Under the pieces are notes generated by a model. That model was not told where the DNA came from. It saw only the letters and a list, made by a program, of their open reading frames with translations, and did not search any database. From the NCBI RefSeq assembly GCF_963678635.1, contig NC_087070.1, positions 4,994,539 to 5,058,538 of the forward strand: a stretch of 64,000 nt of DNA. The letters run 5' to 3'. The first letter of the stretch is position 1. Every line of letters begins with the position of its first letter. Made by a program: the position numbers and the translations under genes. Below are positions 1-11,350 of this stretch, piece by piece. Source of the stretch: Symsagittifera roscoffensis (Eukaryota > Xenacoelomorpha > Acoela > Convolutidae).

Positions 1-358
1 TCTTCAATGCTTTCATTTAATGGACTGTGTAAAAAGTATATAAAACTTTCAACGGATTATAATTTTGGTTAATAAAACCGACCTTTTTTACGAGTTTTAG
101 AAGAAAAAACCACAAAAATATGATAATATGTTTCCCATATCCTTTTGCGATCCGTTTTGTTTTCGATTTTTTTTGTCGTTGCGATCTCATCAACGCCGAA
201 AAAATTTTTTGGCCTAGTTTTCGTTTTTTCCTCATTTTAGGGTCGTACCTCCGCGTCAGGAGCACAGTTTCTTCACTTGAGTACAAAGCTTAGGCCGATC
301 ATTTTGTTTGAACATCCGAGCAGATTTGTTTGCGTCAATTGATATAAGGATATAAAGA

Positions 359-404
359 TTGCTGCTTGCCAAGGTTGCTGCTTGCTTTAGCTGGCAAGCA
401 GCAA
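359..404. repeat. Hairpin (13-bp perfect stem)
   Basis: ttgctgcttgcca at 359-371 is the exact reverse complement of tggcaagcagcaa at 392-404, with a 20-base loop. The loop itself contains another ttgctgcttgc. The equivalent structure in the second 730-bp copy has one mismatch in the stem. Confidence 0.8.
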
Positions 405-1090
405 AATGGAAAAAATTATAACGAATGGCGACTAGCAAGTTTGAGAAATTCTACAACAATTGTTTGCTGCATTTTTCTTGTGAAACTCGAAACTTCAAAA
501 AAAAAAGAATTGCAATTTTTTTTCTTCCCTCAAGTCGGATGAATTGTTTTTTTTTTTGAAAAAGAAGTCAAGTTTATTTTTTAAAAGCCAAGAATTGTCC
601 GAAAAGCAAAATTGGTTAAACTTCATAAATTTACTTGTAAAAAGTTTTCATTTGAAGCCAGTGGTCTTAGTCATACTTCAAACTGCTGAGAAAATTTTCG
701 CAGACTTTTTTTTCTGGGAGTAACTGATTTCTTCATTGCTTTTTTACAGACCACGTAAAAGGTAGGTAAGACTTACAACGGATTAAAATTTTGGTTGAAA
801 AGACCGAACACTAGATACTTTTTTGAGTTTCAGAAAAAAAACGCGAAAATTTGACACAATGATTCCCAATTATCATTCTCGGATCTCTTGAGTTTTCGGC
901 CTTCTGTTGGTCGTTGCGATCTCATCAACGTCGAAGAAAGTTTTCGCTAATTTGTCGTTTTTTTCTCGTTTTAGGGTCGTACGTCCAAGTCCCGCTCATA
1001 GTTTCTTCTTTGAGTACAAAGTTTAGATCGATCATTCCGTTTGAACGTCCGAGCAGATTTGTTTCGTCAATTGATATAAGGATATAAAGA

Positions 1091-1136
1091 TTGCTGCTCG
1101 CCAAGGCTGCTGCTTGCTTTGGCTGGCAAGCAGCAG
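1091..1136. repeat. Second copy of the hairpin
   Basis: Arms at 1091-1103 and 1124-1136 pair with one mismatch (ttgctgctcgcca against tggcaagcagcag). It lies at the same position in the second 730-bp unit as 359-404 does in the first. Confidence 0.7.
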
Positions 1137-1460
1137 TATGGAAAACATTATAACGACTGGCAAGCATCAAAGTTGAGAAATTCTATAACAAATGTTGGCA
1201 TTTTTCTTGTGAAAATCGAAACTTTAAAAAACCAGAATTGCAATTCTTTTTCTACCCTCAAGTCGGATAAATTGTTTTTTTTTTTGAAAAAGAAGTCAGG
1301 TTTATTTTTAAAAAGCCAAGAATTGTCCTAAAAGCAAAAAAATGGTTAAACTTCACAAATTCATTCTCAAAAGCTCTCATTTGTAGCCAGTTGTCTTAGT
1401 CATACTTCAAACTGTTGAGAGAGTTTTCGCTGAATTTTTTTCTCTGGGAGTAAAAGAATT

Positions 1461-2193
1461 CTTTCTGTTTGAACTTTCGAGCAGGTTTGTTAGCGTCTAC
1501 GGATATTCAGATTGCTGCTGGACAGTAGAACATTTTTTCAAATCGGTTTGCCTTCACAAGAACTGTATTATGTTTTTTTTCTCGTCGTGTAACTAACTAT
1601 GTCACTGTTATTCTTAAAATCAGTTTCTAAATTGTTAGTTGCGAAACTGGTTTTCTCAAAATTACATTCGTCCTTTATATCATTTTGATATTTCCAATTT
1701 TTATAATGAGGCGCAATTTTGTGTTTGTTTTTTTTTTCCTTTTATGATCATGGAAATTTTGGATGTGTTCGAGTTCATTATCGCCAGCAAAAGCACTCAC
1801 CTATTTTTTGCTCATTTAATAAGTTTTCGCCTGTATTTTATTACAAACCAAACAAAAGATAGTTTTTCAAGATTAATGTGATGTTAGATAGATGCACTAA
1901 ACTTCATCAAAGTTTCAAGCCCAAGGTATAGCCTATGCTTGGCTAAACATGGCACTTTCAGGGAACTTTCAATTTTTGCAGTTGCGGTGTTTTGGTTCTC
2001 TTAAAAAGCTTCTTTTAGCTCCTCGTTCACTAATCTCCGCAAAACTGGAAAGACGAGCTTTACAGTTACAGAATTACAGACCTGAACAAAGATCCCTGCT
2101 AATTCGCTTTATCCTGTGAGTGGGAAAAGACAGACAGGAACTAATTTTTTTCGCGGTTTGAGGCAGTGTTTCAGCCAAAGTGTCTCGGCGTAA
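1461..2193. other. AT-rich DNA, no gene seen
   Basis: A few short frames occur on both strands, all of low complexity. None shows a recognisable domain or paired splice sites. Nothing in it can be supported as a gene. Confidence 0.6.
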
Positions 2194-2347
2194 ATTGATT
2201 GGCCTCATTTTGGTAGTTTTTTTTTTTACCAATTTACTAATGGGAACTCCAAATTCGAAGGACTTCATCAATTGATTGGCCTCATTTTGGTATTTTTGTT
2301 ACTAATTTACTAATGGGAATTTCAAATTCGAAGGGCATGATCAATTA
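2194..2347. repeat. Tandem duplication, 77-bp unit, two copies
   Basis: attgattggcctcattttgg occurs at 2194 and 2271, and both are followed by a T-rich tract, aatttactaatggga and caaattcgaagg. The two units differ by several substitutions and T-tract length. Confidence 0.8.
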
Positions 2348-4800
2348 GAATTTCTCATTCGAAAGAAATTATGACGTCAAGTAGACGTTGCGTATGACAT
2401 CGTTATGTCAAAACTTTGTTCTTGTCATGATAGTTTGCAGAAGGGACGAGGTCCGGGACTCAAATTGCGATCGGCTTGGGACGCCGAATTTTTTTTCTTT
2501 AGGTGGTCACGCTTGTTTCGCTTTGGTAGCGGTTGAAAATTTTGATTCCCAGTAACAAGTACTTGGCAAGCAATTTCCACATCTTCGGGTTGAACTAGCG
2601 GCCAAAATGTTGCTTGTTCTGACTTTTAATCGGCAGCTGGATGTATTTGAGCAAATTGTTTCTTTTTTTTTCACCTGGAGACGTCATCCAAGTTTATTTG
2701 ATCAATAACAATAGCCATCATATCAAGCAATGCCTGAATAGTGAGCGCCGCCCTCATTTTCTTGATTTATTTCCAAAGTTTACAAGCGTTTCAAAAAATT
2801 GCTTTTTAAATTAACAATCAATCTGGAAAACTCCAGAACAAAAACTCAAGAAAAATCTTGAGCTATACACATTGTAGGCGGTGTTTTTAAGCAAAACGGT
2901 AGATAAAAGATTTAAATTAAAATTAAAACTAATGAGCATTCGATGAACGGCCAAGCACGTGGCAAGGTTTCTAGTATGTAAATAGTAGGTTATTGCGTGC
3001 GTTTGTTTAGAAAAAAAAAATGCTAAAAATACTTTTTGAGAAAAGAAATACTTCCAAAATTACCGAACGGAAGTACTGAACTTGAGTCCAGCTTTGATTT
3101 ACCGAAAGAAAAATGTAATACTTGTGAGGAAAAAAAATAAATGGATTATCCGGCTTAACATATACCATTTTTGGTGTTTTTAATCAATTCTAAGGCTGTG
3201 TTAAGTTTTGCCGAAGTTGCAATAAGCAGGGTAGGAAATCATCAATTTTTCTTTTGGTTCCGATCATTTGAAAAATGGGGAGTAAATTTGTATTCAAGTG
3301 TCCTAGTGTTTTTTTTCTTAACTTTTTTTTCGTTTCGTTCTCCACGCATGATCAGGTACCCCAAATAATCATCGGAATCGGCAGAGTAAAATATCATATT
3401 CAGCCCCTTCAGTCGTGATTCGAACGACTTTTAAAAAATTCGAAACAATTTTCTCAGTGTCGAGAAAAATCAGTTTGAAAGTTTGGATTTTTTGTCTAAT
3501 TTCAAGCTAACAAGGTGAGCGTGCAGGCTTACAAAAAAATGTTAATGCCTATTTTAAGCCTTGAAAACTCAAATTTATCTAAGCAAAGTTAGCTTTTGGA
3601 GCTTTTAAGCGCCAATTTAGGAATCAAGAGCTTTGAAATTCAAAAAAATGCTTCAAAATTTAAAAGAAAGTGCTGCAAAAAAACGACACTAAATCGAAAA
3701 CAGTTTAAATTTGCAAGAGTTTTAAAAAAAAGTTTTCTTATTTTTAAATTATTCACTAGCTTTTCAAAACAGAAAACGGTTGTAAAAAGTTTGAAAATTA
3801 ATCTTGCGAGTGCAAGTACTACATAGATTAAAATCGAGCAGGGTCAAATAGTTATTCATTTTGAAATTTCAGCTAAGATTTGAAGTGTGATGAAAAAAAA
3901 AGTTTTTTTTGTTGCATTTGTTTTTATTTTGAATGAGATAAGTGATTTTTTTGGTTGGTTGCTGGAGTATGCTGGACATTGCTCAGATGTATCAACTATA
4001 TACATCATTGCCTGGATAAATTGTTCACGATTCAATAAAAAATGTTTCATTTTTTACTTCGTCGATTCTTTTTGTCGGAAAAAAACTATTGTCCGTGATT
4101 TTTTCATAAAAAGAAAAAAACCTAGTTCTTGAAACAGAAAAAAGTTTTGTTTTGTTTTAACTGTTTTTTTTTCAAACAAGAAGCTGTAGATCGCCAGCTA
4201 GTTCAGGATCAACCAAAAGCCTAAAAATCAAAACTTAAATAAATTTTCAGGACGTCAAAGTCAAATTCACTCTTTGATTTCAAATCCAGTTCGAAAAAGG
4301 ATAGCTAGTTTTTGTCCAAGTAACACAAACTGTTCCAAACATTACTTACAAAAAGTATTTTCTTCATTTTACTTCAGGTAAAAGTAGTTTTTTTATGGTT
4401 TGGGTTTGAGATGAGAGAACTAATCGAACGCGTATACAGTTAGTGACTAAGCATGATTGCAACAGTTGTCTTCGAGAAAGAAAAACTAAGAAAAACTTTC
4501 ATTTATTTTTGCAGACTATTTGTATTTAGTTAAGCAAGCTTTTATTAAGAAAAAAGCACTATAGAAAGCTCCAAATCTAATTCGACTTGAATTAACTACA
4601 GTTTTCCTTTTTTAACAAAAATTATGTTCCATAATATTTACTCGTTAACTTTCCTCGCTCGAAACAGAAAAAATGTGACGTTAATTGAATCACGACTGAA
4701 AAGTCCCTTGTATGATACATTATCCGTCCTATTCTCATGATTATTTTTGAACTGACTGTAGATGAATGAATCAGACAACGAGTGAATCAGACTACGTTTT
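2348..4800. other. AT-rich DNA, no gene seen
   Basis: Long A and T tracts and short frames without motifs. A 20-base segment with a small self-complementary core (ttctcagtgtcgagaaaaat, 3451-3470) recurs at 4926-4945. I see no domain, promoter or RNA gene. Confidence 0.55.
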
Positions 4801-5143
4801 CAGGTGTGTTTTAGTTTTTTCCACGCATATGCTAATTCAACTAACACAAACTACAATAAGAATAGGTATAAAATCTCAAAATTCTTTCATTCATGCTTCA
4901 AATGACATGAAAAGAACCAAAAAAATTCTCAGTGTCGAGAAAAATTGGTTTGTTATTTTTGATTTTTATCTATCAGGCTCATAGAACAAAAATCAGAAAT
5001 TACAAACCAGTTTTCTAGCAATTTATTCTACCCATTCTTCTTGTAATTTGTCATTACCTAAGATGGCGTTTTATTCTACCATTCTTATTGTAGTTTGGTT
5101 TACCTGATTTTGCGTATGCGTGGAAAAAACTAACACACACCTG
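4801..5143. repeat. Inverted-repeat pair, arms about 67 bp
   Basis: The left arm 4801-4868 begins caggtgtgtttta and contains the run ttttttccacgcata. It is complementary to the right arm 5077-5143, which ends acacacacctg. Similarity weakly continues outward on both sides. The spacer is about 210 bp. This looks like a remnant of a short inverted-repeat element (MITE-like) or a local inverted duplication. No transposase is present. Confidence 0.7.
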
Positions 5144-7252
5144 AAAATATAGATTCTCTCCATTCTTAATAGTCAGAATGACAATAATGGGAAAAAGCAA
5201 ATATGAAACTGTCTGTGCTATATTATCTTTTAGACGTTGAGCTAAAACTTGAGCCCTAACATAACTTATGAATAAAAAACTATTGGAAATAGAAAAATTT
5301 TGACACAACTTTGTAAGACTTCTCAAGTTTTTATAAAATAAATTTTAGAATTAAACCACCGTTTGCAAGCAGTATTGAATACACTTAGCCCCACTCGGAC
5401 CAAATGAACAAAATCCCCTAAACCAAATTCGGAAAGAGATCATTCACTTGGTTAATAGTATTATTTTTCAGCCAATTAGATTTGAGCATAGTACAAGCAA
5501 AATTTACTGCTTGATTTTGCCTTTTAATGTTAGAGTAAAGATTGTTCAGTTGGTCATTTCAGGGAAATAAATAAATGCGACCCACACTCGATAGAATCAA
5601 ACTAACCTTTAGTGCTATCTGTGATGTTTCTTTGGTTTCCTTTTATGATGTTTCTTATGACTGGGTTCTTTTTCCTCTCTGTCTTTCAGAACAAGGCACA
5701 GAATTGCAGCAACTGTCAAAAATAGATAAAATTCAAAAGTAGAGTACTGCTTTTAAAACGTATCTCTTAATTCGATCAACTGTAACTGAATTCACCAACT
5801 AAAATTATAGAAAAAAGAAGGAAGTCAAAAAAATTTTGTTCGATTAACTTAACTTTTGTAATTTTTTTTGGGGAGAGGGGGGGGGGGGGGGGTTCGGGCT
5901 TTTTGTAGCGACGAGAGATTCAGTTTACCGAAGTAATTACAAATAACTTTTTTGCATTTCACTTCACTGTACATTGAAAAAAAGAGTGCCTTCTTGCACC
6001 GAAATTTTTCCATTAATTTTCTGTTATCTGGCGATTATATGTTCATAATATACCTGAAACGTATTCATTTATATTGAATATTCGTGTTCTGCCTCTATAA
6101 AATTTAAAAAAGGATAGACTATAATTAGTTGAATATGGATTATATGTTAATACTTTTTAGGCAAAAAGTTTATAATTTAAAATATATCTTTTTATCGAAA
6201 TTTTTTCAAACACACTATATTTAAAACTTGATAACTGCTTTTGCTTAACACACATTGCATTAGATTAAATGAAGTTTATTATGGCTTACTATGGCTACTA
6301 TGGATAATAGTTATTTTTTTCTTATTATTTGTTTTTCCGTGTGAACTATTTTAGATTCCTATTTTCACTGAGTTTTACTTAAGCTTTTGACTTACCTCGC
6401 TTTTCTTCATGTCAGTATAAAATTTCCCGCTGTTACCTTCCACTCCACGTTTAAAGCGTATCCGCCTTCTTGTTAACAACCCCCCCCCCCCCCTTCAATG
6501 CAGTTAACCCAGCCTGTCCCCAAACTTACGAGGGATGGGTTGTAAATAAAAGTTGGGTTAAGCCAAGGATGAGAGTCTTTTTTATAACCTTCGTTTTTGA
6601 AAACAAACATATAAGCCAAATTTTCTCAAACATTTTTTTCAAAGAATCTTTCCAAGTCTTGTCGAAAAATTACAAAAATTGCAACAAATGCTGCTTCTGA
6701 TTTTTGAAATGAAATAAAAAGTCCTGTTTGTAAATTGATTTTTTGAGGTTTTTATGGAGACAAAATAGATTTTTATATTGCAATTAAATGACAAAAAGTA
6801 GATTTTCTTGAGATAATACCAGACAAAAAAAAATATTTTGGTTGAAAAATGGCAAAATAAAATTGTCCTGAATAAACTCCATTTGCTCACTATTATAATT
6901 GAAAGTTTTGTCCAAGCAATATATATCTTTTTGGCAAGATTTTCTCAACATCATCTAATTTTATCCGACTAATTCGGTGCCGGTTAATTTTATGAGCTGA
7001 CCACTCAAAGTATCTACCCGCATCCAAGTTCATGCTTAAGTAAACGATGAGAACGGATCATCTTGTTGATTTTTTGAAACTTTTGAAATGATTATAACAA
7101 TCAAAACTAGCTATTTGAAAGATTTACAATCAAATTAGTGACCTTTTCAAGATACTGAAAATTAAAATAATCGTTTTTTTAATGACCACTACAGTAAAAT
7201 ATTCCGTAAAATCAATTATAAATCACTATGATCTTTTCACTTATTTTTTCAC
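5144..7252. other. AT-rich DNA with G- and C-homopolymers, no gene seen
   Basis: Contains a G-rich run (5870-5892, interrupted once by A) and a run of 14 C (6480-6493). No protein domain is recognised. A good minus-strand splice-donor motif near 6390 is not accompanied by a credible acceptor, so no exon is called. Confidence 0.55.
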
Positions 7253-9439
7253 CCAAGAGCCTCAACTACTCGACGATACCAATTTTCCTAGCTATCCTAG
7301 GGTCCTAATTGCTCCAACTATTTCAGGGACTCATCCTTCTTAGCCGTTCAATTGTCACAAGAGCTTCGACTACTAAAGTGCCCCTCGTCTTAGCTCTTCA
7401 AGGATTCAACAAACCTCAACTAATCAAGAATCCCAATCTTCCTAGCTATTCAAGAGTCCTAAGTGATTCAACTAGTTACAGCCTCAGTTACTCAAGGGTC
7501 GCAATCTATCTATTCTTCGTAGATACTCGGAGATGCCGTCGTCTCAGCTGTTCAACGGTCCCAGAAGATTCGATTACTCAAGGTTACCAATCCTCCTACT
7601 ATCCAGGGATCCCAAAAGCCTCAATTGCTCAAGGGTCCCGATGTTTCTAGCATTTCGATAGTCCCAAGAGCTTCAAGTACTCAAGGGTATCAAATTTCCA
7701 AGCAAATAAGACTCCAAATCTTTTCAGTTACTCGAAGATCCCAAGAGCTTCAACTACTCAAGCTTCAAATCTTCCTAGCTGTTCAAGGTTCCCAAAAGCG
7801 TCAACTATTTAAGGGCCCCAATCTCCCTAGCTATCCAAGGGTCCCGAAAGCTTTACCTACTCTAGGGTCCAACTCCTCCTAGCTGTTCAGGGGTCCCCAA
7901 TCTTCTCAGCTATCTAGGGGTCTCAAAAATTTCGATTACATAAAGGTCCCCAAATTACTAGCGCTTCAAGGGTAACAAGAGTTTAGTTACTCAAGGGTCA
8001 CAATCTTCCTAGCTAATCAAGTATTCAAAAAGCTTTAACTGCTTCTTGATCCCAGTCTTCCTAGCTATCAAAAATTCCATGGGTTTCAATTATTCCAGGG
8101 CCCCCGCCTCACTAGCTATCCAAGGGTTCAAAAAGCTTCAATTTCTCAAGGGTCCCAATTTTCACAGCTATTCAAGGTTTCCAATCTTGCTAGCTTTTCA
8201 TGAGTCCAAATTGCTTCAACTACTTAAGAGTCTCATTCTCCCTACCTATTCAAAGGTTTCAATCATCTCAGCTATTTTAGGGTCTCAGAAGCCTCAATTA
8301 CTCAATTTTCCCAATGTTCCTAGCTTTCGAGAGTCCCAAAAGATTTAGTTACTCAAGGGTTCCAATCTACCTAGCTAGTCAATGGTAACAAGAGCTTCAA
8401 CTACTCAAGGATTCTAATCATTCTAGCTAATCAAGGGTCGCAAAAACTTTAACTACTCAGGGGTTCCAATCTCCGTAGTTACTCAGGGGTCCCAAGAGCT
8501 TCAACTATTCAAAATCCCGATCTTCTCAGCTATCCAAGGGTGCCAACAGCCTCAGTTACTCAGTACTGAAGCTTTTGGTTTCCCATTATACCTAGCCCCA
8601 TTCTACTTAATTTTTCAAAGGTCCCAAGAGCTTCAACTAGTCAAATGTTCGATTCTTCTTAGCTACTTAGGGGTCCGAAAAACTTCAACTACTCAAGGAT
8701 CCCAGTCTACTAGCTATTCAAGAGTCCCATAGGCTTAAGTTCTTCAAGGAACACAATCTTCTCAGCTTTTCAAGGGTCTCAGAAGCTTCAATTACTCAAT
8801 GGTCTCACTCTTCCTAGCTTTTAGGGGGTCCCAAGAGATTTAACTACTGAAAAGTCCCAATCTTCCTAGCTACTCAGGGGTCCGAAAAACTTCAACTACT
8901 CAAGAATCCCAGTCTACTAGCTATTCAAGAATCCCATAGGCTTAAATTCTTCAAGGAACACAATCTTCTCAGCTTTTCAAGGGTCTCAGAAACTTCAATT
9001 ACTGAATGGTCTCACTGTTCCTAGCTTTTCGGGGGTCCCAAAAGATTTAACTACTGAAAAGTCCCAATCTTCCTAGCTACTCAGGGGTCCCAAAAACTTC
9101 AACTAATCAAGGATCCCAGTCTCCTAGCTATTCAAGAGTCCCATAGGTTTATATTATTCAAGGAACCTAATTTTCTCAGCTTTTAAAGGGTCTCAGAAGC
9201 TTCAATTACTGAATGGTCTCAATCTACCTAGCTATTCAGGAGTCCCATGAGCCTAGTTAGCCAAGGATCGCAAAAGCTTCAACTACTCAAGGTTTCGAAC
9301 CTTCCTAGCCTTTTAAGGGTAATAAGAGCTTCAACTACTCAAGTGTCTTAATCTTCCTAACTAATCAAGGGTCCGAAAAACTTCAACTACTCAAATATTC
9401 CAGTCTTCCTAATTATTCAAACGTCACAAGAGCTTCATT

Positions 9440-10460
9440 TATTCAAAAATCTCACTCTTCTCAGCAATCGAAAGATCCCAAAAGTTTCAGTTACTCAATG
9501 ATCCTATTTTTTCTAGCTTTTCGAGGGTGACAAGAGCTTTAATTACCCATTAGTTCCAGTGATCTCAGCTGTTCAAGGGTCCCAACAGTCTCAGTTACTC
9601 ACTACTGAAGCTTTTGGGGCACCATTATAAATAGTCTCATTCTACCTAGCTTTTCAAGGGTCCCAAGAGCTTTAACAACCCAAGATTTTCAATTTTCCTA
9701 GCTAATCAGTGGTCCCAAAAACTTCAAGTACTCAAGGAGCTTAGTGTTTTAGATAATCAAGAGTCCCATAGGCTTCATTTATTCAAAAATCCCACTCTTC
9801 TCAGCAATCGAATGATCCCAAAAGTTTCAGTTACTCAATGATCCTAATCTTTCTAGCTTTTCGAGGGTGACAAGAGCTTTTTTTACCCATTAGTTCCAGT
9901 GATCTCAGCTGTTCAAGGGTCCCAACAGTCTCAGTTACTCACTACTGAAGCTTTTGGGGCACCATTATAAATAGTTTCATTCTACCTAGCTTTTCAAGGG
10001 TCCCAAGAGCTTTAACAACCCAAGATTTTCAATTTTCCTAGCTAATCAGTGGTCCCAAAAACTTCAACTACTCAAGGAGCCTAGTGTTTTAGATAATCAA
10101 GAGTCCCATAGGCTTCATTTATTCAAAACTCCCACTCTTCTCAGCAATCGAATGATCCCAAAAGTTTCAGTTACTCAATGATCCTAATCTTTCTAGCTTT
10201 TCGAGGGTAACAAGAGCTTTAATTACCCATTAGTTTCAGTGATCTCAGCTGTTCAAGGGTTCGAACAGTCTCAGTTACACACTACTGAAGCTTTTGGGGC
10301 ACCATTATAAATAGTCTCATTCTACCTAGCTTTTCAAGGGTCCCAAGAGCTTTAACAACCCAAGGTTTTCAATTTTCCTAGCTAATCAGTGATCCCAAAA
10401 ATTTCAACTACTCAAGGAGCCCAGTCTTTTAGATAGTCAAGAGTCCCATAGGCTTCAATT
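9440..10460. repeat. Higher-order repeat of 340 bp, three copies
   Basis: The marker cttttggggcaccattataa occurs at 9611, 9951 and 10291, spaced exactly 340 bp. The intervening sequence is nearly identical among the copies. 340 is about thirteen 26-bp half-units, so this is a recent amplification of a block of half-units. Confidence 0.9.
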
Positions 10461-10829
10461 ATTCAAGAGCCCCAATCTTCTCAGCTTTTCAAGGGTCTCA
10501 GAAACCTCAATTACTTAGTGGTTTCAATCTTCCTAGCTTTTTGAGGGTCCCAAAAGAATTAACTACTCAAGTGTCCCAATCTACCTAGTTATTCGAGGGT
10601 CCCAAGAGCCTAGTTATCATAGGGCCCCAATCATCTTAGCTATCCAAGGATACCAAAAGCTTCAATTACTCAAAGTTTCCAACCGTTCTAGCTGCTCAAG
10701 TGCCCATAGTGCTTCAAAAGCTCCAATCTGCCTACTTATCCAACAGTCCCAAAAGCTTCAACTACTCAAGGGTTCCAATCTTCCTAGCTACTCAAAAACT
10801 TCAATTACTCAAAGATCCCAGTATTCATA

Positions 10830-10835
10830 GCTATT
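10830..10835. other. Target-site duplication, left copy
   Basis: gctatt immediately precedes the left terminus. The right flank begins actatt (35529-35534), one mismatch. Removing the element and one copy restores the minisatellite phrase tagctattcaagggtccc. Six bases is the duplication length known for Polinton/Maverick integration. Confidence 0.75.
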
Positions 10836-11185
10836 AGTAGTATATGTCGGAGCAAAATCGTCCGGGATGGGGTAGAGACCGCCAAGTATTAACATAGGCT
10901 ATAGAGTATCAGGTCTTCATCCTATGTATTAACATAAGGAATAGATTTCCCAATGTAGAAAGAAGGGAATAGGTTTCCCAATGTATTAAGGTAGCAGGTT
11001 TCAGATGGTAAGTTTTTTCGTCGCCCGAACTTCTTATGTATAGCGTTTAGATTTCCCCATGTATAAGAGACTCATTGAAGGAAATTAAGAGCTCACTGAG
11101 ATAGTGAATAGGTTTCCTAATGTATTACAACAGGGAATGGTAAGGTTTCAGATGGTAAAATGGTAAGTTTCAAAAAAAATTTTGG
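10836..11185. repeat. Left terminal inverted repeat
   Basis: About 350 bp match the reverse complement of 35152-35528, including the blocks atcgtccggg, accgcca, tattaacatagg, ggtttcccaatgtatta and gtttcagatggtaag. The TIR is itself built of related short segments (ggaataggtttcccaatgta appears several times), so it may hold repeated binding sites. Similarity ends near 11185. Confidence 0.9.
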
Positions 11186-11350
11186 CACCCGATTATGCTG
11201 ATATTCCAGATTCTAAATTTTTTCGTAATCGAGAATTATTTTTTTTACCCAATTAAGGCGTTTAAAAATTATTTTTGATTAAAAAAAGTTTAATTACAGA
11301 AAAAAAAGTATTAACTTAAAGTATCTTATACATCTTCACTACACAATCTC

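Larger units (their letters stand above)
1..1460. repeat. Tandem duplication, unit about 730 bp, two copies
   Basis: Two consecutive units read alike from end to end. The start (tcttcaatgcttt at 1, tcttcattgcttt at 730), the middle (both contain gattgctgct followed by a hairpin) and the end (ctgggagtaa at about 714 and 1444) are all spaced by about 730 bp. The units are clearly diverged, with many substitutions and small indels. Short open frames in both strands are poorly conserved between copies, so I do not call a gene. This could be a mobile-element fragment or part of a longer satellite extending left of the window. Confidence 0.85.
7253..10835. repeat. Minisatellite array, 52-bp unit (left block)
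   Basis: The approximate unit is two 26-base halves, caagggtcccaagagcttca plus actact and caagggtcccaatcttccta plus gctatt. Each half begins with caagggtcccaa. Copies are diverged by roughly 10-25%. Because 52 is not a multiple of three, all three frames cycle through the unit, and the recurrent ctag places a TAG every 156 bases. This explains the many 60-160 codon open frames here as artefacts. Higher-order repeats are visible, including a 340-bp triplication. Confidence 0.93.

Noticed and set aside
17..286. 89-codon minus-strand frame at the window start
   Set aside because: The second copy of the 730-bp repeat does not keep this frame; low complexity and lysine-rich.
6395..6470. Minus-strand exon ending GAG|gtaagt with an open frame
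   Set aside because: A fine donor, but no credible acceptor: the upstream side is the C-run (G-run on that strand) with no pyrimidine tract, and the peptide has no recognisable feature.
7253..10800. Many 60-160 codon open frames (for example with repeated AIQGSQKPQL and YSRVPRAST words) that look like a repetitive protein
   Set aside because: The 52-bp unit rotates through all frames and has a TAG once per 156 bases in each; diverged units lose it at random. All three frames give the same words, so this is periodicity, not coding.
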